54,962 nt of DNA from contig JAUCBJ010008972.1 in the NCBI GenBank assembly GCA_032718475.1, positions 1 through 54,962 of the forward strand. Reading direction: 5' to 3'. The notes under the pieces were generated by a model. It worked only from the letters and a program-made list of their open reading frames with translations. It was not told the origin of the DNA and searched no databases. This document shows, one piece after another, positions 21,761 to 32,655 of this stretch. Both the position numbers and the translations under genes were made by a program. Each line of letters begins with the position of its first letter. The first letter of the stretch is position 1. Source of the DNA: Nemertoderma westbladi (taxonomy: Eukaryota; Xenacoelomorpha; Nemertodermatida; Nemertodermatidae).

Positions 21761-22915
21761 TCAAACAGCTGGAGGCAAATCAGGCAATTTCTGACGGTGG
21801 AATGTTCTTTTACGTCTGCTTAGACGAGATCTATTTCCTTTGCCTTCAGTATCGGTGGTATCGCCTTCTTCAGATGATGTATATCCCTGTCTTTTGGGAG
21901 TAGATCGATTCATCATCTGCATATTACTAGCTGTTAACTGTTTATTTATGCAGTCTTGATTCTCCTGAATGTTTTCCAATTCTAATTGGGTGATTTCTTC
22001 CGCCGCTCTACGTTCTGCTTCTGCCACTGCCATTTCCGCTTTTCTTTTCATTTCGGCTGCTTTTCTTTTCGCTTCTGCCTCTGCCGCTGTCGCTGCAGCT
22101 TTTCTTTTCGCTTCTGCCTCTGCCGCTGTCGCTGCAGCTTTTCTTTCCATTTCGGCTGCTTTTCTTTCCATTTCGGCTGCTTTACTTTCCTCTTCGGCTG
22201 CTTTCCTTTCTGCTTCGGCCGCAGCTACTGCTGCTTTCTTTCTGTCTTCTATACGTTTTTTCTTTACTTGTTCTTCTTGGACTCGTGTGATGCAGAGTTG
22301 TTCATCAAATTTAGCTTGGTTCGCCGCTAACATTTCCGCATCGATTGCGTCCAGCACAAGCTTGGTTCCTTCACTATTAGGGCTAAGCCCCTCCAACCTT
22401 CTCCTCAACTCTTCATCTCCTACAAAGCGTTGATAGTCTGACAGATAGATGTCAATAGCATCCCTCTTATGCGGTTTCTCTGCTGTCACTTCGCTTTCTT
22501 CTTGAGAAAAAGTGGCGTCGGTTGATTCTTCATAGGTTGGCCGCTCATCATAAACCTTATCCACCATCTTCGCTCCGCATTCGGGCGTCCGCTCATCAGT
22601 ATCCGAACTACTGGAGCTATCGGGCCGCTGAAAACTAGGTTCTTGGCTAGGATGTTGCTGCTGTTTGACAGCTGCTTCTTGATCCCGCTTGACTTGGGCC
22701 CGAGTGCCTATGGCAGACCAACGGCGCTTCACTAACTTCGCAAATTGCGAAATCGCTTCTACCAACCTACGTTCTGACACAACCACTGCAGGGGTCGCCC
22801 TTCTTACAGTATGAGGGGTTTCAGACCTCGGTCTGGGATTCTCTACACTTTGATCTGAGAAACAGGCTGTTGTTTCTAGGAGACTATCTGACAGAGTTTG
22901 CCTTGTGTCAGCCAT
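21761..22915 (-). CDS. Coiled-coil ORF upstream of Gag, in frame with it
   Basis: 384 residues from ATG 22915-22913. The N-terminal half is polar, Ser/Glu-rich and probably disordered. Residues about 215-310 are a long Ala/Glu/Lys/Arg heptad-like stretch with repeats of AAEMERK and AEAEAKRKAA, a predicted coiled coil. The C-terminus is basic (SRLSRRKRTFHRQKLPDLPP). It ends at TGA, and the next codons continue open in the same frame for 42 residues into the Gag-protease ORF, so the two could be one protein made by readthrough, or one ORF split by a nonsense mutation. A role in Gag assembly is plausible from the coiled coil and position, but is inference. Confidence 0.65.
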   Translation of the reverse strand: MADTRQTLSDSLLETTACFSDQSVENPRPRSETPHTVRRATPAVVVSERRLVEAISQFAKLVKRRWSAIGTRAQVKRDQEAAVKQQQHPSQEPSFQRPDSSSSSDTDERTPECGAKMVDKVYDERPTYEESTDATFSQEESEVTAEKPHKRDAIDIYLSDYQRFVGDEELRRRLEGLSPNSEGTKLVLDAIDAEMLAANQAKFDEQLCITRVQEEQVKKKRIEDRKKAAVAAAEAERKAAEEESKAAEMERKAAEMERKAAATAAEAEAKRKAAATAAEAEAKRKAAEMKRKAEMAVAEAERRAAEEITQLELENIQENQDCINKQLTASNMQMMNRSTPKRQGYTSSEEGDTTDTEGKGNRSRLSRRKRTFHRQKLPDLPPAV

Positions 22916-25142
22916 GTTTGATTGTATAGTTGAATGCCTACGGCTATATTACAGTTAAAGCAAGTCTAGCAATTCAGTATCACTGTTAGCCTAACAATTA
23001 ATTACCGATACTGCTACTCAGTGTAGCGTGATATATATAATATATTAGAATACCGGTATGTTTATAGTATATATATAAGTATTATTACAGACTAGGTTTG
23101 TTACAGAATACCGGTATAATTTTAGCACAAATATATAAATATATAATAGGCCTATCGTGAATACCGGTATACAGCCTACTTATAGTATATATAAGTATAA
23201 TTCTGGACTAGAATTAATTGCAGAGTACCGGTATGATTTCAGCCTAAATTTATAGAAATAAAGATAATAGGCCTATCGTAAATACCGGTATGTCAATTAT
23301 TTTAAATAATTGAATTTCTGAATTTTTAAGGGTTACTTGGTTACTTTAACTTACTTTATTACCGTTATTTAAGCAGTAGTCCAACTGATATGGAGACCTA
23401 GTTGTTATATGGCAGGCCTACTATTTATAAATCGTTTGAGTTGATTTATAATATATATATACCCGTTTAATGGGTTTTGTCAATATTTGAAATAAATGTT
23501 ATTATTTCTGGGGGAGTCACTACACATAAGCTGTGCGCTCTCAGTGGAGTGGTACTTGTGGGACACTAAAACAAATAATTCTAATTTACCTAAGTTACTT
23601 AATACTACAAATTACGTACAATTCGGGTTGAGATTACAATCTCTAAATAAACACAAAAATTTAATTACAAATACACAAATACAAATTTTTAGGGTAATTT
23701 TACAAGAAGTCTACTAACCAGCCTAACAAAGGGTTAGAATATCTGGTTATTACAACGGACAGGTTACTACGGTATTTGAAAATAATAAGTAGTAGTAAAT
23801 ATACTGCGCTGTCCAGATAGGAAAATACCACCGCCTGACGACCTATAGCCGTATCGCTATAGGTACTACGTTATGTATCACGGAGTGTTCCTACCTAGAG
23901 GTTAATAGAGCTAATCGAACGTGCCTATCAACCACTTTACAACACAAATATAATGCCTACACTAATTACTTTCGGAAAGCACTGTACACTAAACCCTAAA
24001 TTAGGTACGAGTACTTGTACAACATATAATCAGTAGTTAAATATACTTGAACAGCTAAAAGAACCACGGCATCTGCTGGAGTGACCGGTGCACAAAATCA
24101 CCAGTCTTTACCTACGCCAAGCAGCCCGTATAGTACCGGGGTTAGTTTAACTATAACGGTATGTATAACAAACACAATTACTGTAGGAACAAACTTGGGG
24201 AATGAATGTTGCGAATAATAGCATAAACTCTGAATAATAAATATTACGCTACGCGTACAGACTATTCAAACAAAATGCAGACCAAATACTGACAGACTAC
24301 TATCAAGCCTAAACAAACTACGGTATATGCAGACTCCAAAATGATTAGTTAGTATGCGTTCTAACCCAGTAGTACGACTTATTCTTTCACAGGGGGTTTA
24401 CCTCACAGCACTTGAAGCCCCTACTTTCCTAACTTAGCACTTTATCGGACAGATGCTCTACACACACCGAAATTTCCTCAAACCCAACAACAGCCAGACA
24501 ACTATCCAGCCTACAAATTATCTAAATAAAATTATACGCTACCCGTACAGACTACACAAACAAAGTACAGACTAAACGATGGCAGACTACTCTCAAGCCT
24601 AAATAAACTACAGGACATGCAGACTCTGAAATGGTTAGGTAGTATGCGTTCTAACCCAGTAGTACGACTTATTCTTTAGATGGGGGTTTACCTCACAGCT
24701 TTGGCTGCCCCTACTTCCTAACCGTTCTTTATCGGACAGATGATCTACACACACTGCAATCCGTTCAGACTTAACAACAATCAGACAACAGCTCAGCCTA
24801 CAAATTGTCTGTACAATCTGATCAGGCTTACACGCCTTCTGTTCAATACTGGCCTACAAACAAATAAAACTTGACAGAAATAAGTAAAATCTCAATAAAA
24901 AACCAGGGTGGCCGTTCCCTGATTAAGTACTAAGACCTACCGGTATATAATTATCAAATTCGAATAATACTAATGTACTTATACTGGAAGTACCGGTTAG
25001 GACAGTTGGGCCTACGGACCTACAGAAGTACCGGTTCTGGCAGTTGGGCCTACTGACCTACAGAAGTACCGGTTCAGGTTTACCGGTCAACCGGTACTTT
25101 CAACTTTATTGCTTACTGCAATAAAGAAGCTATATCCGTTAT
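22916..25142. other. 5' leader of the BEL element with internal duplications
   Basis: No credible ORF. It contains three sets of repeats. A unit of about 120 bp with AATACCGGTATG and TAATAGGCCTATCGT occurs twice (about 23,040-23,300). A unit of about 285 bp occurs twice with moderate divergence (about 24,240-24,480 and 24,527-24,765), sharing GTATGCGTTCTAACCCAGTA. Short AAGTACCGGTT/GGGCCTAC units lie at 24,985-25,100. The palindromes TACCGGTA and TAGGCCTA are conspicuous. Confidence 0.65.
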
Positions 25143-26311
25143 TGTTTGCGCTTTTGAAGACCTTTGACAGTTTAACCTGCCAAAATTAGAATGTCTTTTA
25201 GATGATATATATTATTTAGCTTTATGACGAGTATTTGATACACTACATTAGCCGAAGCCAGTCTATGCGCAATCATTCACCCGTTGGATATACCCGGGAG
25301 ACTGAGTTCGGAGCTTAATGATTGATGGTGTAAGCCTACTGTATTATTCGACTGATCGTAATATATAATCTCTGACAAATATTATTCACTTTCGGGAAAT
25401 ATTAGCAGTTCCTTTAGGACGTGGCGCTCTAAATATGTAAACAGAGTTAAGACTTAAACTAGACACAACGAAAAGGCTATAGATTAACGTATATGGCGCA
25501 TTCTTTAGGAGATGCTTTGTTATCAGTTACAATCATACACAATGCTGCACAATACTGCACACTAATCTGCCGACCTTCACTAAATTTGGTCACGTATAAA
25601 GGGAGCAACAGACAATTTATGTTGGGCATATGAAATAGCATTAGATTCACTTCAAACCACTCAACATAGGTCGCAATCGTTTATCTGTAACCGGTCTCTC
25701 TAACCTTTAGTATATCAAGAAGGTGGGGTGTCTGACTATTGATCAGTATTCCGATATAATAATTCATCAACAAATATAATGAACAACAGACAGCAAAAGC
25801 AGTAATGTAAGATATGAATTGCATAGATATGTATGATAAGATTGTAATTAACTCGATAACAGATATACGTTCTATAATTAAGCCTACTAATGTAAAGCTA
25901 AAGAACGCTGATACACGGAGGTGCTAAAAGCCGATGTTCTTAGGCTCTGAGCAAAAACATAACACTGAATTACTGAGTTCTGTATACACCTCCAACACAG
26001 AGACAAAAAACGCTCTGATTGGTCAACCGAACAACGAGAGAACAAAGAAACAAAGAAATGTCGACGTGGCAATATCAGCTGCTAGCCGTCGTCATGGTAG
26101 CGACACTGTTTTCAAGAGTATCCAGCTTATCGCGTCACGAGATTGCGGATTATGTCCTCTAAAGTACAAATACAGTACAAATACAGAAGAAATGACTTTT
26201 ATGTCCTCTAAAACACCAGTACAGCAAGGACACGGCCTTTTTATGCCTGGCAAACCAACTACAGAGTACTTTAAGGGAAAATAAACGGTTAATGACGCAA
26301 AAGCTTTTACA
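25143..26311 (-). repeat. 5' LTR of the BEL/Pao-type element
   Basis: Same length and termini as 14000-15168. It is the 5' LTR because coding is on the minus strand. It runs straight into satellite at 26,312 through the AAGTT duplication. Confidence 0.95.
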
Positions 26312-27286
26312 AAGTTCCACCTATAGTATTGGTAAACACAAAATAACGCGAAGATCGCGACGTTTGCGAAGCTCCACCTATAGTATTGGTAAACACAAAA
26401 TTTTGTGAATATCACGACGTTTGCGAAGTTCCACCTATAGTATTGGTAAACACAAAATATCGCAAATATCGCGACGTTTGCGAAGCTCTACCTATAGTAT
26501 TGGTAAACACAAAATATCGCGAAGATCGTGATGTTTGCGAATTTCCACCTATAGTATTGGTAAACACAAAATATTTCGCGAAGATCGAGACGTTTGCGAA
26601 GCTCCACCTATAGTATTGGTAAACACAAAATTTTGCGAATATCACGACATTTGCGAAGCTCCACCTATAGTATTGGTAAACACAAATTATTTTGCGAAGA
26701 TCGCAACATTTGCGAAGCTCCATCTATAGTATTGGTAAACACAAAATATTGCGAAGATCGCGACGTTTGCGAAGCTCCACCTATAGTATTGGTAAACACA
26801 AAATATCGCGATGTTTGCGAATTTCCACCTATAGTATTGGTAAACACAAAATATCGCGAAGATCGCGACGTTTGCGAAGTTCCACCTATAGTATTGGTAA
26901 ACACAAAATATCACGAAGATCGCGACGTTTGCGAAGCTCCACCTATAGTATTGGTAAACACAAAATATCGCGAAGATCGTGACGTTTGCGAAGTTCCACC
27001 TATAGTATTGGTAAACACAAAATATCACGAAGATCGCGACGTTTGCGAAGCTCCACCTATAGTATTGGTAAACACAAAATATCACAAAGATCACGACGTT
27101 TGCGAATTTCCACCTATAGTATTGGTAAACACAAAATATCGCGAAGATCGCGACGTTTGCGAAGTTCCACCTATAGTATTGGTAAACACAAAATATCGCG
27201 AAGATCGTGATGTTTGCGAATTTCCACCTATAGTATTGGTAAACACAAAATATCGCGACGTTTACGAAGCTCCACCTATAGTATTT
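26312..27286. repeat. 57-bp satellite, second block
   Basis: Continuation of the same array, mostly of the ATCGCGAAGATCGCGACG subtype. It ends in CACCTATAGTATT, where a LINE with a poly-A tail is inserted. Confidence 0.93.
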
Positions 27287-28967
27287 TTTTTTTTTTTTAA
27301 AACCATTACGCCCCCAAGCGGGGCAACTGGGGAATTTAATCATTTCAATAGATTCAATAAATTCAATAAAAAGGAACTACACACATGAATTGATGATAAA
27401 ATTGAAAATTAATTATATGGAAAATATCGAGTGTAAAAATAACGCGAGTAAATATACCGAGTGTTGAAAATATCGAAAATATATGAAAATATCAATAATA
27501 TCGCGAGTTCAAAAGAAATATCACATCGAGAGCAAAAATATCTAGAGCAAAAACACCGAGAGTAAAAATATCGAGAGTAAAAAGAAATATCGTGAGTAAA
27601 AATATCGAGAGTAAAAATATCGAGAGTAAAAAAATATCGTGAGTAAAAAAATATCGAGAATAAAAATATCGAGAGTAAAAAAAATATCGTGAGTAAAAAA
27701 TATCGAGAGTAAAAATATCGAGAGTAAGAAAATATCGAGACTAAAATAGGAACATGCTAAATTATAAAATAAATAGATTTAACGTTTGCTAGGGTTGCGA
27801 GAGATGGGGCAGATGAACAGACCAAGATATGGAATTTATCTGTAATGGGCGAGTGACAGAATTTACAGGCACATGAATCGGATAAAGAGTGGAAAGGGCG
27901 TTGGTCCAGGCAGAGTTTATGGTGGAACCCGTGCGCTGTCGTCCGACAGAGTTTATGGTGGAACCCGTGCGCTGTCGTCCGACAGAGCACGTGGCGGTTC
28001 CTTTGGCCGGCTGACCTCCAGGTGGTAGATTTAAAGGCTGGGCCTCGGATGAAACCTTCGCTAATAAAGTGGTTCTGGCGATCGGCTCTAAAAGCCTTAT
28101 AAGATTGCACCACGTCTTTGTCGAAAATATTATTGTGTTTAGATAGGATGCATTCCACTAGAGTTCTTTCTCCCGTAAGATTATGTGCTAAAGTTGAGGA
28201 GGCGTTGGTAGGAAGACCTAGCATTTTCTTTAAAAAGGACGATTTAATTTTATCAAGCTCTTTTAGATTATTTAGTTTTAAAAACTTCCCATATGATGTA
28301 ATGGCATATAGAGCTTTCGGGGCGATTTTACCGTTAAATATTTTGAGACCGGTATCAACAGATAAAAGAGGTAAATAGCTAAGTGAACCTATTATACTGT
28401 AGCAATCACGTTTTTTTCTGTCTATATGTCTGCTAAAACTGAGATAAGATTGCACTGTTAAACCTAGGTAGTCGTAGGAATTTTCAATTTTGACAATATC
28501 ACCACCGAAATAAAATACATCGCTGATATTTAATCGGCCACCTTTCCTAAATTTTACGATTTTAGTTTTCTTAAGGTTAACCATCATTCCATTCTCCGAA
28601 CACCATAAATGTACTAGGTTTAAAGCTAACTGTATGTCTGTGGCACTGTTCGAGTAAATGACTAGATCATCTGCATAAAATATAATAAAAATAGTGTGGG
28701 CTATAGAAAGAAGTCTGTAGGCCAAATCTGCAATGAATAACAAAAATAATGTCGGAGATAAACAATCTCCCTGTAAAACACCTCTAAGCTGGCTAATAAC
28801 GTTAGAGAGTCTAAGACCATCAAATATACGAATTGAGTTATTGAGAATATCGCGAATAATATTATAAACTTTCCCCTTAATACCGGAGTTGTAAATTTTA
28901 TATAGAAGTTTAGCTCTAGAAACAAGGTCAAAAGCCTTTTTAAAATCAATAAAACAGGCGTATACTT
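27287..28967 (-). mobile_element. 5'-truncated LINE inserted in the satellite
   Basis: On the minus strand it starts abruptly in RT and ends in 3' sequence plus a run of A (T run at about 27,285-27,298 on the plus strand). ACCTATAGTATT is present on both sides, duplicated relative to a satellite unit, which is the target duplication expected from target-primed insertion. The 3' untranslated part (27,420-27,750) is a run of imprecise AATATCGAGAGTAAAA units. Confidence 0.88.
27757..28967 (-). pseudogene. LINE reverse transcriptase, C-terminal two thirds
   Basis: Reads CFIDFKKAFD (first catalytic Asp), GVLQGDCLSPTLF, then FYADDLVIY (the YADD active site), VNLKKTKIVKF and YDYLGLTV. It ends with a Cys/His knuckle (CKFCHSPITDKFHILVC), a layout typical of non-LTR elements. 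The frame is open from the truncated 5' edge to the stop, so this copy decayed little after insertion. A 36-bp tandem duplication (about 27,911-27,983) repeats the peptide CRTTAHGFHHKL. I cannot place the clade with confidence. Confidence 0.82.
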
Positions 28968-30470
28968 TACCTATAGTATTGGTAAACACAAAATATCGCG
29001 ACGTTTGCGAATTTCCACCTATAGTATTGGTAAACACAAAATATCGCAAAGATTGTGATGTTTGCGAATTTCCACCTATAGTATTGGTAAACACAAAATA
29101 TCGCGAAGATCGCGACGTTTGCGAAGCTCCACCTATAGTATTGGTAAACACAAAATTTTGCGAATATCACAACGTTTGCAAATTTCCACCTATAGTATTG
29201 GTAAACACAAAATATCGCGAAGATCGCGACGTTTGTGAAGCTTCATCTATAGTATTGGTAAACACAAAATATGGCGAATATCACGACGTTTGAGAAGCTC
29301 TGCCTATAGTATTGGTAAACACAAAATATCGCGAAGATCGCGACGTTTGCGAAGCTCCACCTATAGTATTGGTAAACACAAAATTTTGCGAATATCACAA
29401 CGTTTGCAAATTTCCACCTATAGTATTGGTAAACACAAAATTTTGCGAATATCACGACATTTGCGAAGTTCCACCTATAGTATTGGTAAACACAAAATAT
29501 CGCGAATATCACGACGTTTGCGAAGCTCCACCTATAGTATTGGTAAACACAAAATATCGCGAAGATCGCGACATTTGCGAAGCTCCACCTATAGTATTGG
29601 TAAACACAAAATATCGCGAATATCACGACGTTTGCGAAGCTCCACCTATAGTATTGGTAAACACAAAATATCGCAAATATCACGACGTTTGAGAAGCTCT
29701 GCCTATAGTATTGGTAAACACAAAATATCGCGAAGATCGCGACGTTTGCGAAGCTCCACCTATAGTATTGGTAAACACAAAATATCGCGAAGATCGCGAC
29801 GTTTGCGAAGCTCCACCTATAGTATTGGTAAACACAAAATTTTGCGAATATCACAACGTTTGCAAATTTCCACCTATAGTATTGGTAAACACAAAATTTT
29901 GCGAATATCACGACATTTGCGAAGTTCCACCTATAGTATTGGTAAACACAAAATATCGCGAATATCACGACGTTTGCGAAGCTCCACCTATAGTATTGGT
30001 AAACACAAAATATCGCAAATATCACGACGTTTGAGAAGCTCTGCCTATAGTATTGGTAAACACAAAATATCGCGAAGATCGCGACGTTTGCGAAGCTCCA
30101 CCTATAGTATTGGTAAACACAAAATATCGCGAAGATCGCGACGTTTGTGAAGCTCCATCTATAGTATTGGTAAACACAAAATATCGCGAAGATCCCGACG
30201 TTTGCGAAGCTCCACCTATAGTATTGGTAAACACAAAATATTGCGAAGATCGCGACGTTTGCGAATTTCCACCTATAGTATTGGTAAACACAAAATATCG
30301 CGAAGATCGCGACGTTTGTGTAGCTCCATCTATAGTATTGGTAAACACAAAATATTTCGCGAAGATCACGACGTTTGCAAAGCTCCACCTATAGTTTGGT
30401 AAACACAAAATATTTCGCGAAGATCGCGACGTTTGCGAAGTTCCACCTATTCACCTAGGTGAACCCGACA
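28968..30470. repeat. 57-bp satellite, third block
   Basis: Same unit family, with a second kind of block repeat. The variant with GAGAAGCTCTGCCTATAG recurs at about 29,290, 29,692 and 30,032, bounding blocks of about 402 and 340 bp with matching unit order. It ends at CCACCTATTCACCTAGGTGAA. Confidence 0.93.
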
Positions 30471-30482
30471 TTCTTTTCACCA

Positions 30483-30556
30483 AAACTATAGGTGGAGAGC
30501 TTCGCAAACGTCGCAATTTTCGCGAATTTTGTGTTTACCATTTCTATAGGTGGATC
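30483..30556 (-). repeat. Inverted satellite units
   Basis: ACTATAGGTGGAGAGCTTCGC and TTTGTGTTTACCATTTCTATAGG are reverse-complement versions of the satellite core. They follow the forward array after a short spacer with a CACCTAGGTG palindrome. The array therefore flips orientation here, and sequence to the right is eroded. Confidence 0.8.
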
Positions 30557-30599
30557 ATCAGATGCGAAATTTTTATGCGAAGTTCCAAAATTTTGCTAA

Positions 30600-31740
30600 A
30601 TTTGCGAAGCAATTCTATTTGCTTACCGACAAAATATAAGTAGAACTTTCATTGAAATTTTATGACACAAAAATACACAAAACACAAAACACAAAAATAT
30701 TGGCGATTTATTTAACAATACTTTTTTCTCTAGAACTAATATATTTTGTTAAATAATATAATATAATAATAATAATATAAATATTTTAATATAAAACTAT
30801 AATATTTGTTATTAATCTTGCTGAGTTCTGCTTGTTAAATAAATTATCAGTTAATCTCACAAAGACTAAAGCTGTGAAATGTAGAAACGGAGGACGTTTT
30901 TCAAACGATGATATTTTACTATTTAATGGAAAACAAATACAATTCGTAAGAAGTTTCGAATACCTCGGAGTAGTTTTGTCAACCCAAAATGGTCCATCGG
31001 CTCATTACCAACACCTATACAATAAAGGAATAGCATGTTGTGCTCGCTTGGCTTGTAAAGTTAAGTTGACCTCGATCTCGATGCGTTCAGCAAAGAGGTT
31101 GTGGCTAGGCATTGTCCGACCTACAGTGACTTATGGGTGTGAGATATTTACGACAAGTGATCTTGATGGCTTGGATCATGTGAGACGGACCCGCGCGTTT
31201 TACTGGAAGATGTGGGCGGGTATCTCAAAGTACTCCTCTTCAACGGACTTACTCGAAGTTATCGATAATAACGGTACAGGCAGCACTGGCCTAGACATCG
31301 AGCCCCTATACGGGTTCAGGCGTCGCGCGGCCGCTCAGCTGATCGTTAACGGCTGCCACCAACGATGCTGCGACACGCCAAAATGCTGGCGACCGACTGA
31401 TACCTGCATATGCAAACTGTGTCACCGCGCTGCGGATACGAACTTACATTATACAATCTGCGAGAGTGCGAGGGGATCCCACCAAACACCACATCGTTAC
31501 GGAAAGCAATATTTTTAATGACCCTGGAACTCTAATTCTTTTAATAATAATATGCAATAATAATAATAATTTTAATAACTTTATTTATTTTAATAATTTG
31601 GTAAACCACCTCTTAACAACCTACCTAGTTTGTGCGCTACCAACAGTATATTCAACATGCATATTTCATCTTATTTATCCGAATGTTTGGATGATAATTA
31701 AATAATTCATTAATCGGTTTTCTTTCATTAAAAAAAAATA
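30600..31740 (+). mobile_element. LINE 3' fragment with RT tail and poly-A
   Basis: The plus-strand reading 30,832-31,518 has no ATG start. It shows the post-active-site part of a non-LTR RT (VNLTKTKAVKC, FEYLGVVLS, RPTVTYGCEIF) and a C-terminal Cys/His knuckle (CICKLCHRAADTNLHYTIC). It resembles the LINE at 27.3-29.0 kb in layout (KTKxVK..GGR, EYLG, CxxCH) but is a different family. AT-rich 3' sequence ends in a run of A at about 31,731-31,739, and satellite resumes at about 31,752. The 5' edge is unclear. Confidence 0.75.
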
Positions 31741-31744
31741 TTCT

Positions 31745-31900
31745 AGAACATTCGCAAAGATCGGGATGTTTGCGAAGCTCCACCTATAGTATTGTTAAAC
31801 ACAACATATCGCGAAGATCGCGACGTTTGCAAAATTTCGCGATTTTCGCAATCTTCGCAAAAATCGCTACGTTTGCGAAGATCGCGAAAATCGCGACAAA
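31745..31900. repeat. Degenerate satellite remnant
   Basis: One recognisable unit (GCGAAGCTCCACCTATAGTA) is followed by scrambled GCGAAGATCGCGA and TTCGCGATTTTCGCAA runs in both orientations. It marks the right edge of the satellite. Confidence 0.8.
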
Positions 31901-32655
31901 ATGATCAAAATCGTTGCCCCAATGTTCATTAGTCAGTTAATGTCTGAAACGCTTCCGACAGTCCGATATATCTGGACCCAAGCAGCCGAGTTCAGGAGTT
32001 GCATCAAGATACAAGATGTGATTAACGGAGGAATAAATGATACGGAATTGCTTGCTTGTCAGTACGATTCTATTTACTACACTGGGAATTCGGCGGGTGG
32101 TCGGGTTGTAATGCGGGCCACTGCCAAGTTCCTCATGCCTCACTCCGGCCTCCCACCTTCAGACCTTGGAGTGCAGTGGGGTGGAAAGAGTCCGACTTAC
32201 GTCGACGACAGGACGAATCGACGAGGATTGTGATCTGGGTTTAGCGGCGGCCCGGAGCCTGGGATCGCCTGGGGGAAATAGTTAAATGTTGGCAGGTTGG
32301 GCAGATGTGTATCCCCCGGATTATGTTCTCCTGTTCTCTGCGACGCGAAAGTGTGAGGCAAATTCGTTGTCGAATTGGGTCGGAAGCTGTGGGAATTCTA
32401 CTGTTCTACGGGAATAAACCGCAGCGGTCCGGCGACTACAGACGGATACTGGGATAATAAGCAGGTATTTGATCGAGGCGGATAGAGAGTTGGTTGTGTT
32501 GGGCGGAGATACCGATAGCTGCATAGCTCCGATCTGTCTATAATTATGTTTTTTTGTTATTGTTATTTATTTATACTCGGAATTTGAGGAAGTCGACATT
32601 GATGAAGTAATGAAGCGCTTTATATTGGACATAAAATACCAGATAGTATTCAAAG
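31901..32655. other. Unassigned sequence
   Basis: A 110-codon ORF (31,901-32,233, plus, from an ATG) shows no domain I recognise. It overlaps ORFs in two other frames and has no supporting signal, so I do not call it a gene. The sequence around 32,230-32,520 is GC-rich and non-repetitive. Confidence 0.3.

Larger units (their letters stand above)
14000..26311 (-). mobile_element. Complete BEL/Pao-type LTR element, RT and integrase missing
   Basis: 12,312 bp bounded by two direct 1,169-bp LTRs, each TG...CA, and flanked by AAGTT at 13,995-13,999 and at 26,312-26,316. Removing the element and one AAGTT restores an intact satellite unit (GCGAAGTT then CCACCTATAG), so this is a clean integration. 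Coding is on the minus strand, so the 5' LTR is the right-hand one. Order on that strand: LTR, 2.2-kb leader, coiled-coil ORF, gag-protease ORF with a deleted pol, about 3.2 kb with broken coding remnants, LTR. It lacks reverse transcriptase and integrase and so must be non-autonomous. A purine-rich TGGGAGCGG lies just before the 3' LTR on the minus strand. I see no TGG-type primer-binding site directly next to the 5' LTR. Confidence 0.92.

Noticed and set aside
21969-22433. Ala/Ser-rich plus-strand ORF that looks like a membrane or cuticle protein
   Set aside because: It is the antisense of the Ala/Glu/Lys coiled-coil ORF.
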